From JBKBYG01 sp046313435 (lineage in GTDB: Bacteria; Pseudomonadota; Alphaproteobacteria; Rickettsiales; Arcanibacteraceae): a stretch of 22,782 bases of DNA. The DNA lies in assembly GCA_046313435.1 (NCBI GenBank), contig JBKBYG010000025.1, forward strand, positions 1 to 22,782. The letters are read 5' to 3'. Shown one piece after another: positions 15,806 to 22,782 of the stretch. How positions within the stretch are numbered: position 1 is the first letter of the stretch; each line of letters opens with the position of its first letter. The notes beneath the pieces were generated by a model. It was not told the origin of the DNA, ran no database searches, and worked only from the letters and a program-made list of their open reading frames with translations. A program made the translations under genes and the position numbers.

Positions 15806-15930
15806 TACCATTTTTCATTTATATTACTGCGTTGTCGTGAGTACGGTTAAAAGCTTGGTCACATATTATATATATGCTCACCCGCTTTCGCCTTCCACTC
15901 CTACTATTAATTATAAATGAGAAATGGTAT
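15805..15930. repeat. 126-bp palindromic intergenic repeat element with 19-bp terminal inverted repeats
   Basis: The ends ATACCATTTTTCATTTATA (15805-15823) and TATAAATGAGAAATGGTAT (15912-15930) are inverted copies with a single difference that remains a G-U pair in RNA. The core (15824-15911) is clearly GC-richer than its surroundings (GCGTTGTCGTGAGTACGG; CACCCGCTTTCGCC) and encodes nothing. This is the form of the small mobile palindromic repeats scattered between genes in Rickettsiales. It starts on the last base of the fieF stop codon. I see no second copy in this window. Confidence 0.65.
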
Positions 15931-16003
15931 AAAAGCATACTGTATCGAGTTATATTTCTAAATAAGATTAATGCTAATCTCTTAAAATTTAATATTGATG
16001 TAA

Positions 16004-16462
16004 ATGTTTGCTAATTATAAATTCATGCATGAAGCCATAAATAAAGCTAAAGAAGCTTACAATCAAGGAGAAGTACCAGTAGGCGCTGTTATTGTTGATT
16101 ATAAAGCAGATATTATAATTGCAAAAGCTTTTAACAAAATTGAGGTTTCAAAGGATCCAACCGCTCATGCTGAAATTTTAGCAATCAGGGCGGCTTGTAA
16201 GTTAAAAAACTCTCCTCGCATTAGTGATTGTGATATTTATATTACTTTAGAACCATGTTCAATGTGTGCTCAGGCAATAGCATATGCAAGATTTCGCAGA
16301 GTATATTTTGGAGCGTATGATGAAAAAGGCGGCGGAATTGTTAATGGTCCTAAAATTTTTAATAATAAAAATATCAACCATGTGCCTGAAATATATAGTG
16401 GTATTTGTCAAAAAGAATCAGAGGAATTACTCAAATTTTTTTTTCAAAATCTTAGAAAATAA
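16004..16462 (+). CDS. tadA: tRNA(Arg) adenosine-34 deaminase TadA
   Basis: The 152-residue zinc deaminase converts A34 to inosine in tRNA-Arg(ACG), which is essential for reading CGN codons. Catalytic residues are visible: His55-Ala-Glu57 (zinc ligand and proton shuttle) and Pro84-Cys85-Ser-Met-Cys88 (zinc ligands). GEVPVGAVIVD, ITLEPCSMCAQAI, RVYFGAYDEKGG and the late hydrophobic helix are all typical of TadA, as is the length. It is a single gene after the palindromic element. Confidence 0.95.
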   Translation: MFANYKFMHEAINKAKEAYNQGEVPVGAVIVDYKADIIIAKAFNKIEVSKDPTAHAEILAIRAACKLKNSPRISDCDIYITLEPCSMCAQAIAYARFRRVYFGAYDEKGGGIVNGPKIFNNKNINHVPEIYSGICQKESEELLKFFFQNLRK

Positions 16463-16496
16463 ATAATCGCAAAATTTTTGTGATACCATAATTAGA

Positions 16497-16796
16497 ATGA
16501 AAGATGGAAAACTTCTAACTGTTGAAAATGCAGATGCTAAGGAAGTAAGGAATTTTGTATTGGATGAAAAATACAAAGAAAACTCATGGAGATATAAAGC
16601 CAATAATAAGCTAACTGCATATATGAGTCCAGGGCATTTCTTTTTAAGATTAGAATGTGATGATTGCGATAAAGGTCAATCTTACAGTGAAACGAAAGGT
16701 TTTTATCCAAATGGAAGACTTATGAAACTGCGTGAAGGGCAAGCTAAGGAATCAGGAACTGGTAATGCTGATATACTCTTGAAACAGCACCTTTAA
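16497..16796 (+). CDS. Fragment 1: N-terminal piece with candidate catalytic His
   Basis: Frame of 99 codons with no domain boundary at its end. It carries SPGHFFLRLECDDCDKG and KGFYPNG, the beta-strand pair and catalytic-His segment expected at the start of a permuted papain-like fold. The last native residue is about Ile-93; the final few codons before TAA (16794) are out-of-frame reading of the downstream sequence. It lies 34 nt after tadA with no evident promoter. Confidence 0.5.
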   Translation: MKDGKLLTVENADAKEVRNFVLDEKYKENSWRYKANNKLTAYMSPGHFFLRLECDDCDKGQSYSETKGFYPNGRLMKLREGQAKESGTGNADILLKQHL

Positions 16797-16939
16797 CAAG
16801 AAAAATTTTAACAGGAGTAGGAAAAGTAAGTAAAGCTGGAATTGACACTACAACAGCGCTGGCTCAATTTACAATAACTCAAATTCAGAGAGACTTCGAG
16901 AATCTAGATATAGAGAAGATCAAATATACGCTGGAAATC

Positions 16940-17623
16940 ATGAAAACTATTGTAGTTGGGTCAGCAGAGTTTGTGGGAAAGCAAGTTATACCAGCAGCTG
17001 AAAATATAAAGAATGTTTTTGAAACTATATTAGGCCAAGCAACGAAGATACCTTCACAAATTGCAGCAGTTACTCAAGAAGTAAAGTCTTTAGGATGGGA
17101 AGCACGTATTACTTTTCGAGAAAAAAGGACTATGGCTGGCGAACAAGAAGGTATGGTAGGAAATGAAGATGAATATGAGAGTATTTCTAACAATGAAAAT
17201 CATATTAAATTGTCATTTTACTTAAGTGATGAACAAGCAGAGTCAGCATTATATAGAATTAACAACGTAACATCTTCATGCTATGCTGACCCTTCAGAAA
17301 AATGTATCTACCATCTGACTTCTCGGAATTGCGTAGATTTTATTAGAGAAGTGTTTAATGAAGCTGGTTTTAAACATGATGTAATGGAGTTTTTGACGGA
17401 TGAACAGTTAGGTTATGGCCATTTGAGTAATTTAAGTCCAACCGAATTATTTGCAAATAAAGCTATAAATTATGGTTATGCAACATCACGGGGTGTAAAA
17501 CATTATATTACTAGTAACATACCTGATGTTGTGACAAATATAGCTAGTTCAGTTTTAGATTACTTTGATAATATAAGGAGTATAGTTTTATTTCAGATAA
17601 TAATGCTTCTAAGGATAAACTAA
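16940..17623 (+). CDS. Fragment 2: middle piece with candidate catalytic Cys
   Basis: The frame is open from 16772, upstream of the first ATG at 16940, and the codons before that ATG (TLETAPLTRKILTGVGKVSK...) have the same composition as the rest, showing that the ATG is internal. It holds CIYHLTSRNCVDFIREVF, the putative nucleophile Cys segment. The native frame ends near DYFDNIR (17573); the tail SIVLFQIIMLLRIN is out-of-frame reading and not a real membrane segment. Confidence 0.5.
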   Translation: MKTIVVGSAEFVGKQVIPAAENIKNVFETILGQATKIPSQIAAVTQEVKSLGWEARITFREKRTMAGEQEGMVGNEDEYESISNNENHIKLSFYLSDEQAESALYRINNVTSSCYADPSEKCIYHLTSRNCVDFIREVFNEAGFKHDVMEFLTDEQLGYGHLSNLSPTELFANKAINYGYATSRGVKHYITSNIPDVVTNIASSVLDYFDNIRSIVLFQIIMLLRIN

Positions 17624-17895
17624 TTAATACAGAAGTCATTTTATATAATGCAGCTAGTCAAGTTATTATAAATCTTGGTGATAAATTAATATCTTCTTCA
17701 GAAAATAATCCAGACCTAGCGGTAGCTGAAGATATTGCTTTAATAAAGAATACTTTAAATAATATAAATTTAAAATTTATTGATACTGGTGAGGCTTTTA
17801 TTGAAAATAATAACTTACATACAAAGTCAAATTTCAATCAAAAAACTATTTCATCACCAACAGTAAAACCAGTAATAGATAATTTAGGCAATAGT

Positions 17896-18462
17896 TTGGG
17901 AGTAGTATTTACAGTGCCTTCAATAATGAAAGACACTAAAGGATTTTTAAATAATATTTATCAAACAGCATTTGGAGAAAAAGTAAATTCAAGCCAAAGA
18001 AAAAAAGTATTAAAAAAAATCAATAAGGAATTGCAAAGTTCTATAAAATTACTAAATAAACTTGATTATGTAATAGAAGAGAACAAAGAGTATATTCACT
18101 CTAAACAAGAATTAATAGAAGTTAGATCAGAAAAGGTTAGTAATTCAAAAAAAATTATTGGTACAGTAAAGAGAGAAGCTAAGAGATTAGTGAATGAGGT
18201 TCAAGAAGTCGGCTTAATAAAATCTGAACTTGATTATTCAACTATGTCTTATATTGATACTTCGTTAAAAATTGAAGAATTAAATAATCAATATAATTCA
18301 TTAAAGAATCTTTCTTCAATACCAGTAAGTATGCTTGAAGCTTTAGATAAGGAAGCGCATAAGCTAAAAGAGGATATCAATAAATTATATAAAGAAATAG
18401 GTCAATCTTTACCCGTAAAACAAGAGGTTAAAAAAAATCTCAAGAAACATCCTAATTTATAA
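17896..18462 (+). CDS. Fragment 3: Lys/Glu-rich coiled-coil C-terminal piece
   Basis: The first start-like codon is TTG 17896, but the frame is open from 17572 and encodes protein-like sequence (SFISDNNASKDKLINTEV) there. Helical heptad-like stretches run through LQSSIKLLNKLDYVIEENKEY and LKIEELNNQYNSLKNL to a basic end KKNLKKHPNL. No ribosome-binding site supports independent translation. Confidence 0.45.
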   Translation: MGVVFTVPSIMKDTKGFLNNIYQTAFGEKVNSSQRKKVLKKINKELQSSIKLLNKLDYVIEENKEYIHSKQELIEVRSEKVSNSKKIIGTVKREAKRLVNEVQEVGLIKSELDYSTMSYIDTSLKIEELNNQYNSLKNLSSIPVSMLEALDKEAHKLKEDINKLYKEIGQSLPVKQEVKKNLKKHPNL

Positions 18463-18532
18463 AACTTATTATATTAAAAATCTTATCAAAAAAATTTTAT
18501 TGTTTTAAATATTTTTAATTTCAAAATAATGC

Positions 18533-18561
18533 TTGCATTTAGTTAATAAAAGTACTATAAG
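18533..18561 (+). promoter_or_regulatory. Promoter of tRNA-fMet
   Basis: TTGCAT (18533-18538), 17 bases and TATAAG (18556-18561) stand 17 nt before the tRNA. Confidence 0.55.
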
Positions 18562-18578
18562 AAACTTCACTTCATTGT

Positions 18579-18655
<77 letters not shown>

Positions 18656-18705
18656 ATCTCATTTTATTTTCTCAGCAAAAATATTTTCAACTCTAAGAAA
18701 GAATT

Positions 18706-18725
18706 AATTTTAATTAATTAAAATT
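18706..18725. terminator. A/T-only palindrome after tRNA-fMet, possible weak terminator
   Basis: AATTTTAATTAATTAAAATT is a perfect 20-base palindrome followed by TTT, 51 nt after the tRNA. A stem of A-T pairs alone is weak, and such palindromes arise easily in DNA of this composition. Confidence 0.25.
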
Positions 18726-18729
18726 TTTA

Positions 18730-18758
18730 TTGATTTTTAATTTTGTCTCTCTTATAAA
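18730..18758 (+). promoter_or_regulatory. Sigma70-like promoter of the ankyrin-like gene
   Basis: TTGATT (18730-18735), 17 bases and TATAAA (18753-18758), 42 nt before the ATG at 18801. Confidence 0.5.
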
Positions 18759-18800
18759 TGTTTAGATAATATTAAACCTTTAATAGAAATGTAAAGTTCT

Positions 18801-19622
18801 ATGCAAAATTTTAAGAAAACTGATTTATTTAAGCTCATTGATGAAGGCAAAATCGAGCAAGTAAAAATGTATATTAAAGATTCCCCTATAGAATTTTTAA
18901 ACGAAGCCATTGTAATTGCCGCTACTAAAAAGAAATGGAAAATACTAAAATATATTATTTGCGAACATCCTCATGCTGATCCTATTTCAAAAGCTCACAT
19001 CAAAGAAGCTTTAAAACTAGCAAGAAAAGATTTTAGACCTGATATAGTTGATTTGTTAAACTCTCATATTGAAAAACCAACTTTTATAAGCATGTTAAGT
19101 GATAGTCTGATTTTTACTACTTTTGTTAATTATTCTAAAGCTATAGCAAATTATATACCAATTAAACTATGCGATAAATTAATTGCACTATCTAAACCAA
19201 TTACTGCAAAATTTGAAATAATTATTGATAAATTTATAAAGCATTTTCCAATAAGTAATGAAGCTCAAAACTTATCTAAGAATATTCTTAAATCATCTAT
19301 CCCCCTAATAATAGCTTATGCTACATTAAAAGGCATATATACATGTTTTAAAGAATGGCAAAGAGGAGTTAGCGGAGCAACAATAGCTAAAGATACTGTC
19401 TATGCCACTGGAGAGGCTTTTATTGATGGTGCTACTGCGGCTATTGCTACTTCTATAACAGTTGCAGCGGTTAGTGCAATAGGTATAACTGGATTTGCTG
19501 CATCTGTTGCACCAATTGCAGTATCTAGTGCTGCATGTGGAGCTGTAAAAGGTATAGGATATTTTACTAACCGTATTTTAGAACAAAGAAATAATAATGC
19601 CAATAAAATTATAAATGTATAA
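18801..19622 (+). CDS. Candidate effector: degenerate ankyrin-like repeats plus Gly/Ala-rich membrane-like C-terminus
   Basis: Residues 8-92 form helix pairs resembling degenerate ankyrin repeats (LFKLIDEGKIEQVKMYI, AIVIAATKKKWKILKYII, ALKLARKDFRPDIVDLL). Residues about 100-190 are helical, and 205-256 form an Ala/Gly/Ile-rich hydrophobic hairpin (AAIATSITVAAVSAIGITGFAA..., in pieces) that could insert in a membrane or form a toxin-like helical pair, ending with a polar tail. There is no signal peptide. The last ~150 residues resemble the C-terminus of the next gene: KSSxPLxI (164-171 here, 663-670 there), an aromatic/Trp-x-x-x-Gly turn, then the hairpin. Ankyrin proteins are typical host-directed proteins of Rickettsiales, but secretion is not shown. 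Function unknown. Confidence 0.75.
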   Translation: MQNFKKTDLFKLIDEGKIEQVKMYIKDSPIEFLNEAIVIAATKKKWKILKYIICEHPHADPISKAHIKEALKLARKDFRPDIVDLLNSHIEKPTFISMLSDSLIFTTFVNYSKAIANYIPIKLCDKLIALSKPITAKFEIIIDKFIKHFPISNEAQNLSKNILKSSIPLIIAYATLKGIYTCFKEWQRGVSGATIAKDTVYATGEAFIDGATAAIATSITVAAVSAIGITGFAASVAPIAVSSAACGAVKGIGYFTNRILEQRNNNANKIINV

Positions 19623-19649
19623 AATAGTATTAACATAACTTAATATTTA

Positions 19650-19678
19650 TTGACAAAAAATTAAACTATTATTATAAT
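19650..19678 (+). promoter_or_regulatory. Perfect consensus sigma70 promoter
   Basis: TTGACA (19650-19655), exactly 17 bases, TATAAT (19673-19678): twelve of twelve consensus positions at optimal spacing, 29 nt before the ATG at 19708. Confidence 0.8.
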
Positions 19679-19707
19679 GACATAAAAATTATTTAAAGTA
19701 GTTACAT

Positions 19708-22038
19708 ATGAAAGCCTCACAAAATAAAAATAAATTTATAAAGAATTACGAATATTTTCAAGAAATCAGCTTAGAATCGGTATCCGAAGAGGAAAGTCAA
19801 ATACTCAGTTATGGAGCAAATAATAGTATATATAAAAAAGAAATAGAAGATAAAAAATTCGTCAAAAAGACTCCTGAAACTGAGACATCCCTCGATTCCC
19901 AAAAGAAAAAATTTACTTATAAATGGATTAAAAAACATCAAGATAGTTTCGAAACTTTTAGAGAAATTGTCTCATCAGAAGTATTTAGAATGTTTCTAGG
20001 AGAAGACTTAGCTCCTAAGTATAGAATTATAAAAGATTCTAAGAGTGATAATATTTATTCTGTAACTAAAATTTTAAATAATTTCAGGTCTTATTGCGAC
20101 ATTAGTAAAGCACATAAACCGGATTTTGAACAAAAATCAAAAGGCACAGCTGAACACCTTAAAGTAAAATCATACGCAGCTGAACACATAGTAAAAACAT
20201 CAAGTTTTATTAAAACAGTTGATGAACTTGAAAATTACCATGAATTTATTGCTGTCAATATTTTACTTGGAAAATCTGATTTACATTCAGGAAATTGGGG
20301 AGTTGTTGAAAAACAGGGCAACAAATATGCAGCTACCGTCGATCATGGACGTGCTCTTGAAGAAGTATCAGATATTAGTAAATTTACAAGTAATGGGCAC
20401 CGTAAAGAATTTCTTTTAACAAAAAAATTTATTGCTGCCTGTAGGAAAGTTATAGAGCAATATGACGATCAAAAGCAAGAAATCTTGAAGGCTATGTTAA
20501 AAGCCAAAAATGAAATAAGTGAAGTATTCTTAGGAACTTTGCTTTACGTTGCTCGTGATACCAAGAAACGAATTTTATGGGAAGAAAAACAGATTAATGA
20601 TCGTTATCAACTATATGTTGATACAATGGAATCTAATAGGAAATTCTTAGAATTTTTAATAGTACAAATTGAATTAGAGCTAACTATTATAGAAGGTAAT
20701 CCAAATGATTTTAGAAAAAAATTAGCAGGATTAGACAATGATATACTATCGAAATTCACAGATAGCGAGAAAATTGTTTTTTTAATGAGCAAGGATGGTG
20801 ATAGGGTTTACAATTATCCTAAGTACAATTATACTGAAAGTGATATAAAGTGGCTAATTTCAATAGCAAGATATGAATATAAATTTATAACTTCAGAAAA
20901 TACTATAAAGGACATGACGCCTGAAAACCAACAGGGTGGCGCAAAAGAAAAGCAGTTAGTTAAAATATATGAAAGAGAATTACTAAGGTTAACCGATAAA
21001 AATAAAAAAATTGATTTTGATTTTGAAGATCTATGGTACGCCATTGAAGATAAAGATTATGAATCCGTAAAAGTTATTTTCGAAAAGCTTTCAGATCAAT
21101 TTGAGTATGGTCAAATCAAGCGATTAATTACGTATGAAGGCACTGCAGAGCAAAAAAAAACAATTTCAGCATTATTAAACTTACCTAAAGAAGGAATCCT
21201 AGGATATTTAACAAAAATTTATAATGATCAAAACCTAAAATTATTTATTCAAGAATTCAAACTTGAAGTTAGTATATTGAAGTACGATGAGATCAAATTC
21301 ATATTTGATCATATATACGACCAGAAGAATTCGGCGATAATAAAAGATGTTTTACGAACTATTGATAATAAAACAATGTTCAAGTTATTAAAAGACAATA
21401 TAAATGCACCTAGAAAACTACTTTTATTGGGTTGTAATTTAGCTGTAAATTTAGCAGATGATTTTAAAAGATCAAATTACTTTGAAATTATAAGAGACAG
21501 TTTAAAGTTTTCTATACCAGTATTAACTGATATAATAGTTATATTTGAAACTAAGTTTTTAAATACGTATTTAGCCAGTAAACCTTGGAATGGATTTATA
21601 AAATTAGCTAAGCCCCTTACAGAAATATATGAAAAATCTGCAGAATATTTTCTCAGTAACATTGGCAGTCAAAAATTAGCAAATCAGCTTATAAAATCTT
21701 CATCACCCTTAGTAATACTTAAGGCAGGAGTAAGGGCTATGTCAGGATTCTATCGTAACTGGGAAGAGGAAAGAGGAATTGTAGCAAGAATTACTGAAGC
21801 GTTATATGAAGCTGCTAGTGGTATAACAGAAGCGGGTGTTGCTACAGCTAGTGCATCAATTGCTACAACAGCAATAACCACAGTAACTACAGCAAGTTTA
21901 TTGCTAGAAACTGCGCCAATTATAGCTGCTGGGATAGCTACTGCAGGTGTCTATGCTACTAGTCAATATGCTAAAGGTAAATTTAGTGATTATATAGAAA
22001 ATAGTAGACTAAAAAATATGAGGCCTGGAATTTTATAA
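19708..22038 (+). CDS. Candidate effector with kinase-like N-terminal domain, 776 aa
   Basis: The N-terminal ~220 residues carry an ordered set of kinase-like motifs: lysines at 53-54 (FVKK), a Glu-bearing helix (VSSEVFRMFLG, Glu91) followed by APKYRI, a catalytic-loop-like LLGKSDLHSGNWGV (Asp191, His193, Asn196) and a metal-loop-like VDHG (212-214, DFG position). This pattern resembles HipA, type II PI4-kinase or actin-fragmin-kinase-type folds more than eukaryotic Ser/Thr kinases. Residues 220-600 are charged and helical with ankyrin-like pairs (LWYAIEDKDYESVKVIFEKL). The C-terminus (about 600-776) is the module shared with the gene at 18801, ending in an Ala/Thr/Ile-rich hydrophobic hairpin. 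No signal peptide. Kinase activity is inferred from motifs only. Confidence 0.75.
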   Translation: MKASQNKNKFIKNYEYFQEISLESVSEEESQILSYGANNSIYKKEIEDKKFVKKTPETETSLDSQKKKFTYKWIKKHQDSFETFREIVSSEVFRMFLGEDLAPKYRIIKDSKSDNIYSVTKILNNFRSYCDISKAHKPDFEQKSKGTAEHLKVKSYAAEHIVKTSSFIKTVDELENYHEFIAVNILLGKSDLHSGNWGVVEKQGNKYAATVDHGRALEEVSDISKFTSNGHRKEFLLTKKFIAACRKVIEQYDDQKQEILKAMLKAKNEISEVFLGTLLYVARDTKKRILWEEKQINDRYQLYVDTMESNRKFLEFLIVQIELELTIIEGNPNDFRKKLAGLDNDILSKFTDSEKIVFLMSKDGDRVYNYPKYNYTESDIKWLISIARYEYKFITSENTIKDMTPENQQGGAKEKQLVKIYERELLRLTDKNKKIDFDFEDLWYAIEDKDYESVKVIFEKLSDQFEYGQIKRLITYEGTAEQKKTISALLNLPKEGILGYLTKIYNDQNLKLFIQEFKLEVSILKYDEIKFIFDHIYDQKNSAIIKDVLRTIDNKTMFKLLKDNINAPRKLLLLGCNLAVNLADDFKRSNYFEIIRDSLKFSIPVLTDIIVIFETKFLNTYLASKPWNGFIKLAKPLTEIYEKSAEYFLSNIGSQKLANQLIKSSSPLVILKAGVRAMSGFYRNWEEERGIVARITEALYEAASGITEAGVATASASIATTAITTVTTASLLLETAPIIAAGIATAGVYATSQYAKGKFSDYIENSRLKNMRPGIL

Positions 22039-22049
22039 CCAAAGTGAAT

Positions 22050-22086
22050 AAGACACGTTAGATATTAATAAATAATAACGTGTCTT
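22050..22086. terminator. Bidirectional terminator-like hairpin
   Basis: AAGACACGTTA (22050-22060) and TAACGTGTCTT (22076-22086) form a perfect 11-bp stem with a 15-base loop, placed in the 53-bp gap between the convergent kinase-like gene and the 200-aa gene. T-rich sequence follows on the plus strand but without a clean run. Confidence 0.6.
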
Positions 22087-22091
22087 TAGAT

Positions 22092-22694
22092 TTATCTGCC
22101 GCGCCCGCCTTTATTTTTATTCTCTTTATAGGCTTGTTCTAATTCTTTAATTAAATCTGCTGAATAACCTTTAAGATCTTTTTCTTTGCCTCCTTCATAT
22201 TTTGAAGCGCGCTTCATCCCGCCAATTTTCATATTATGTATGAAATTATCTAATTTTGTTTCACCAGCTATTCTATTTGGATTTAAAGCTTTGTATTCTT
22301 CGTAAATTGCAATACGTTCAAGTTCTTCTTGTATTCTTTTCCTGTCACGTTCTGTAAGAGTAAAATTATCTTTTTCTTTTCTATGATTTTTTGAAAGATT
22401 GTTAAAAGATTTAAGAAAATTATTTATAATATATTCTAATGATTCTTCTTGTGAAAGACCAAGTTCGCTTAATGCAGAAATGATTTTTTTAAGTTCTTCA
22501 AGTAACAATTTTTGTTGGGTTGAAGATAAAGAGTCATAAGAAGGAAAATTATCTAAATTTTGACTAAAAGCTCCAAGCAATTCCTGCAAGAGCGCAATAA
22601 TATCAAGATCAAAATCTGTATGTTGTGATTTTTTTAAATTTTCAATAATAGGTTTAAAAAATAAAACATGTGGAACGTTTGCAATATCAATCAT
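22092..22694 (-). CDS. Hypothetical protein, 200 aa, charged with basic Gly-rich tail
   Basis: I do not recognise this protein with confidence. It is soluble and helical, with a Leu-rich acidic first half (LDIIALLQELLGAF, LLLEELKKIISALSELGL) and a strongly charged second half (ERDRKRIQEELERIAIYEEYKAL near 113-135, then NRIAGETKLDNFIHNMKIGGMKRASKYEGGKEKDLKGY in pieces) ending in KNKGGRGR. The compact, conserved-looking second half suggests a real domain; the basic end could bind nucleic acid. It starts 10 nt after the enoyl-CoA hydratase stop on the same strand, so the two are probably co-transcribed. Confidence 0.75.
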   Translation of the reverse strand: MIDIANVPHVLFFKPIIENLKKSQHTDFDLDIIALLQELLGAFSQNLDNFPSYDSLSSTQQKLLLEELKKIISALSELGLSQEESLEYIINNFLKSFNNLSKNHRKEKDNFTLTERDRKRIQEELERIAIYEEYKALNPNRIAGETKLDNFIHNMKIGGMKRASKYEGGKEKDLKGYSADLIKELEQAYKENKNKGGRGR

Positions 22695-22704
22695 ATTGTT
22701 TTCA

Positions 22705-22782
22705 CTAATTTCCTTTAAAATTCGGTTTTCTTTTTTCTAAGAAAGCTTTTATACCTTCCTTAAAATCTTCACTCTTTGATAG
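22705..22782 (-). CDS. Enoyl-CoA hydratase/isomerase (crotonase), C-terminal end only
   Basis: The frame enters from the right edge and encodes the last 25 residues, SEDFKEGIKAFLEKRKPNFKGN in its main part, before TAG at 22707-22705. The pattern S-x-D-x-x-E-G-[IM]-x-A-F-x-[ED]-K-R-x-P-x-[FW] is the canonical end of crotonase-fold enoyl-CoA hydratases, acting in fatty-acid or related beta-oxidation. The catalytic part lies outside the window. The 200-aa gene follows after 10 nt. Confidence 0.85.
   Translation of the reverse strand, partial: LSKSEDFKEGIKAFLEKRKPNFKGN

Larger units (their letters stand above)
16497..18462 (+). pseudogene. Large frameshifted gene: permuted papain/NlpC-P60-like N-terminal region plus coiled-coil C-terminus
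   Basis: Three consecutive plus-strand frames read as one protein of about 655 residues if one base is restored near 16772-16780 and one near 17572-17590. Both shifts are -1, and 1966 + 2 bases is an exact multiple of three. The second site is next to TTTT (17586-17589) and the first next to CTCTTG. The joined product has no signal peptide. SPGHFFLRLE followed by KGFYP (about 44-69), and much later LTSRNCVDFIREVFNEAGF (about 275-293), is the His-first, Cys-second order of permuted NlpC/P60-papain folds (YiiX/LRAT/DUF4105-like), in which GHxxxxL and NCxxF carry the catalytic pair. The C-terminal 200 residues are Lys/Glu-rich and coiled-coil-like. Either a recently decayed effector gene or two assembly errors. 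Confidence 0.65.

Noticed and set aside
16770..17590. Programmed -1 frameshifting to join the three fragments
   Set aside because: Neither switch point shows a slippery heptamer with a following stem-loop, and two programmed shifts in one gene would be exceptional; mutation or sequencing error is simpler.

Overview
The window is about 30% G+C and looks like the chromosome of an obligate intracellular alphaproteobacterium of the order Rickettsiales. The best marker is a close homologue of the Rickettsia 17 kDa surface antigen (14307-14789, minus). Alphaproteobacterial FzlA, the rnd-kdsD-lptC-lptA-lptB gene order and Sel1-type and ankyrin-like effector-style proteins fit. A complete KDO/LPS-transport cluster means the cell makes LPS, which argues against Anaplasma, Ehrlichia or Wolbachia and for a Rickettsiaceae- or Midichloriaceae-type lineage. 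This placement is an inference from remembered families.

Layout. 1-1134: two minus-strand genes of unknown or weakly suggested function flank tRNA-Leu(UAA). 1544-3516: a SlyB-like glycine-zipper lipoprotein, a second lipoprotein and a GNAT acetyltransferase. 3543-6105 (minus): FzlA-like GST and a 587-residue Sel1-repeat protein. 6174-9742 (minus): a compact unit of tRNA-Leu(CAG), RNase D, KdsD, LptC, LptA and LptB; the last three junctions are overlapping stop/start codons. 9958-13522 (plus): NDUFA9-like Rossmann protein, NlpD-like LysM/M23 lipoprotein, O-methyltransferase and TauE/SafE transporter. 13519-16462: TlpA-like thioredoxin, a 35-residue LptM-like lipoprotein, the 17 kDa antigen, FieF-type metal exporter, a 126-bp palindromic repeat element and TadA.

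16497-22038 is the accessory part. It holds a large gene broken by two single-base frameshifts, whose N-terminal half has the His-then-Cys motif order of a permuted papain/NlpC-P60 fold. Then come tRNA-fMet and two candidate effectors, one ankyrin-like and one with protein/lipid-kinase-like motifs, which share a C-terminal module ending in a Gly/Ala-rich hydrophobic hairpin. The second has a perfect consensus sigma70 promoter. 22092-22782 (minus) holds an unrecognised basic-tailed protein and the C-terminal end of an enoyl-CoA hydratase.

Functional theme: envelope biogenesis dominates the housekeeping part, with KDO precursor synthesis (KdsD), LPS transport (LptABC, LptM), five lipoproteins and divisome-linked factors (FzlA, NlpD-like). 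The last 6 kb look like fast-evolving host-interaction genes. Several sigma70-like promoters (TTGACA/TTGATT, 16-18 bp, TATAAT-like) can be read directly and are listed.
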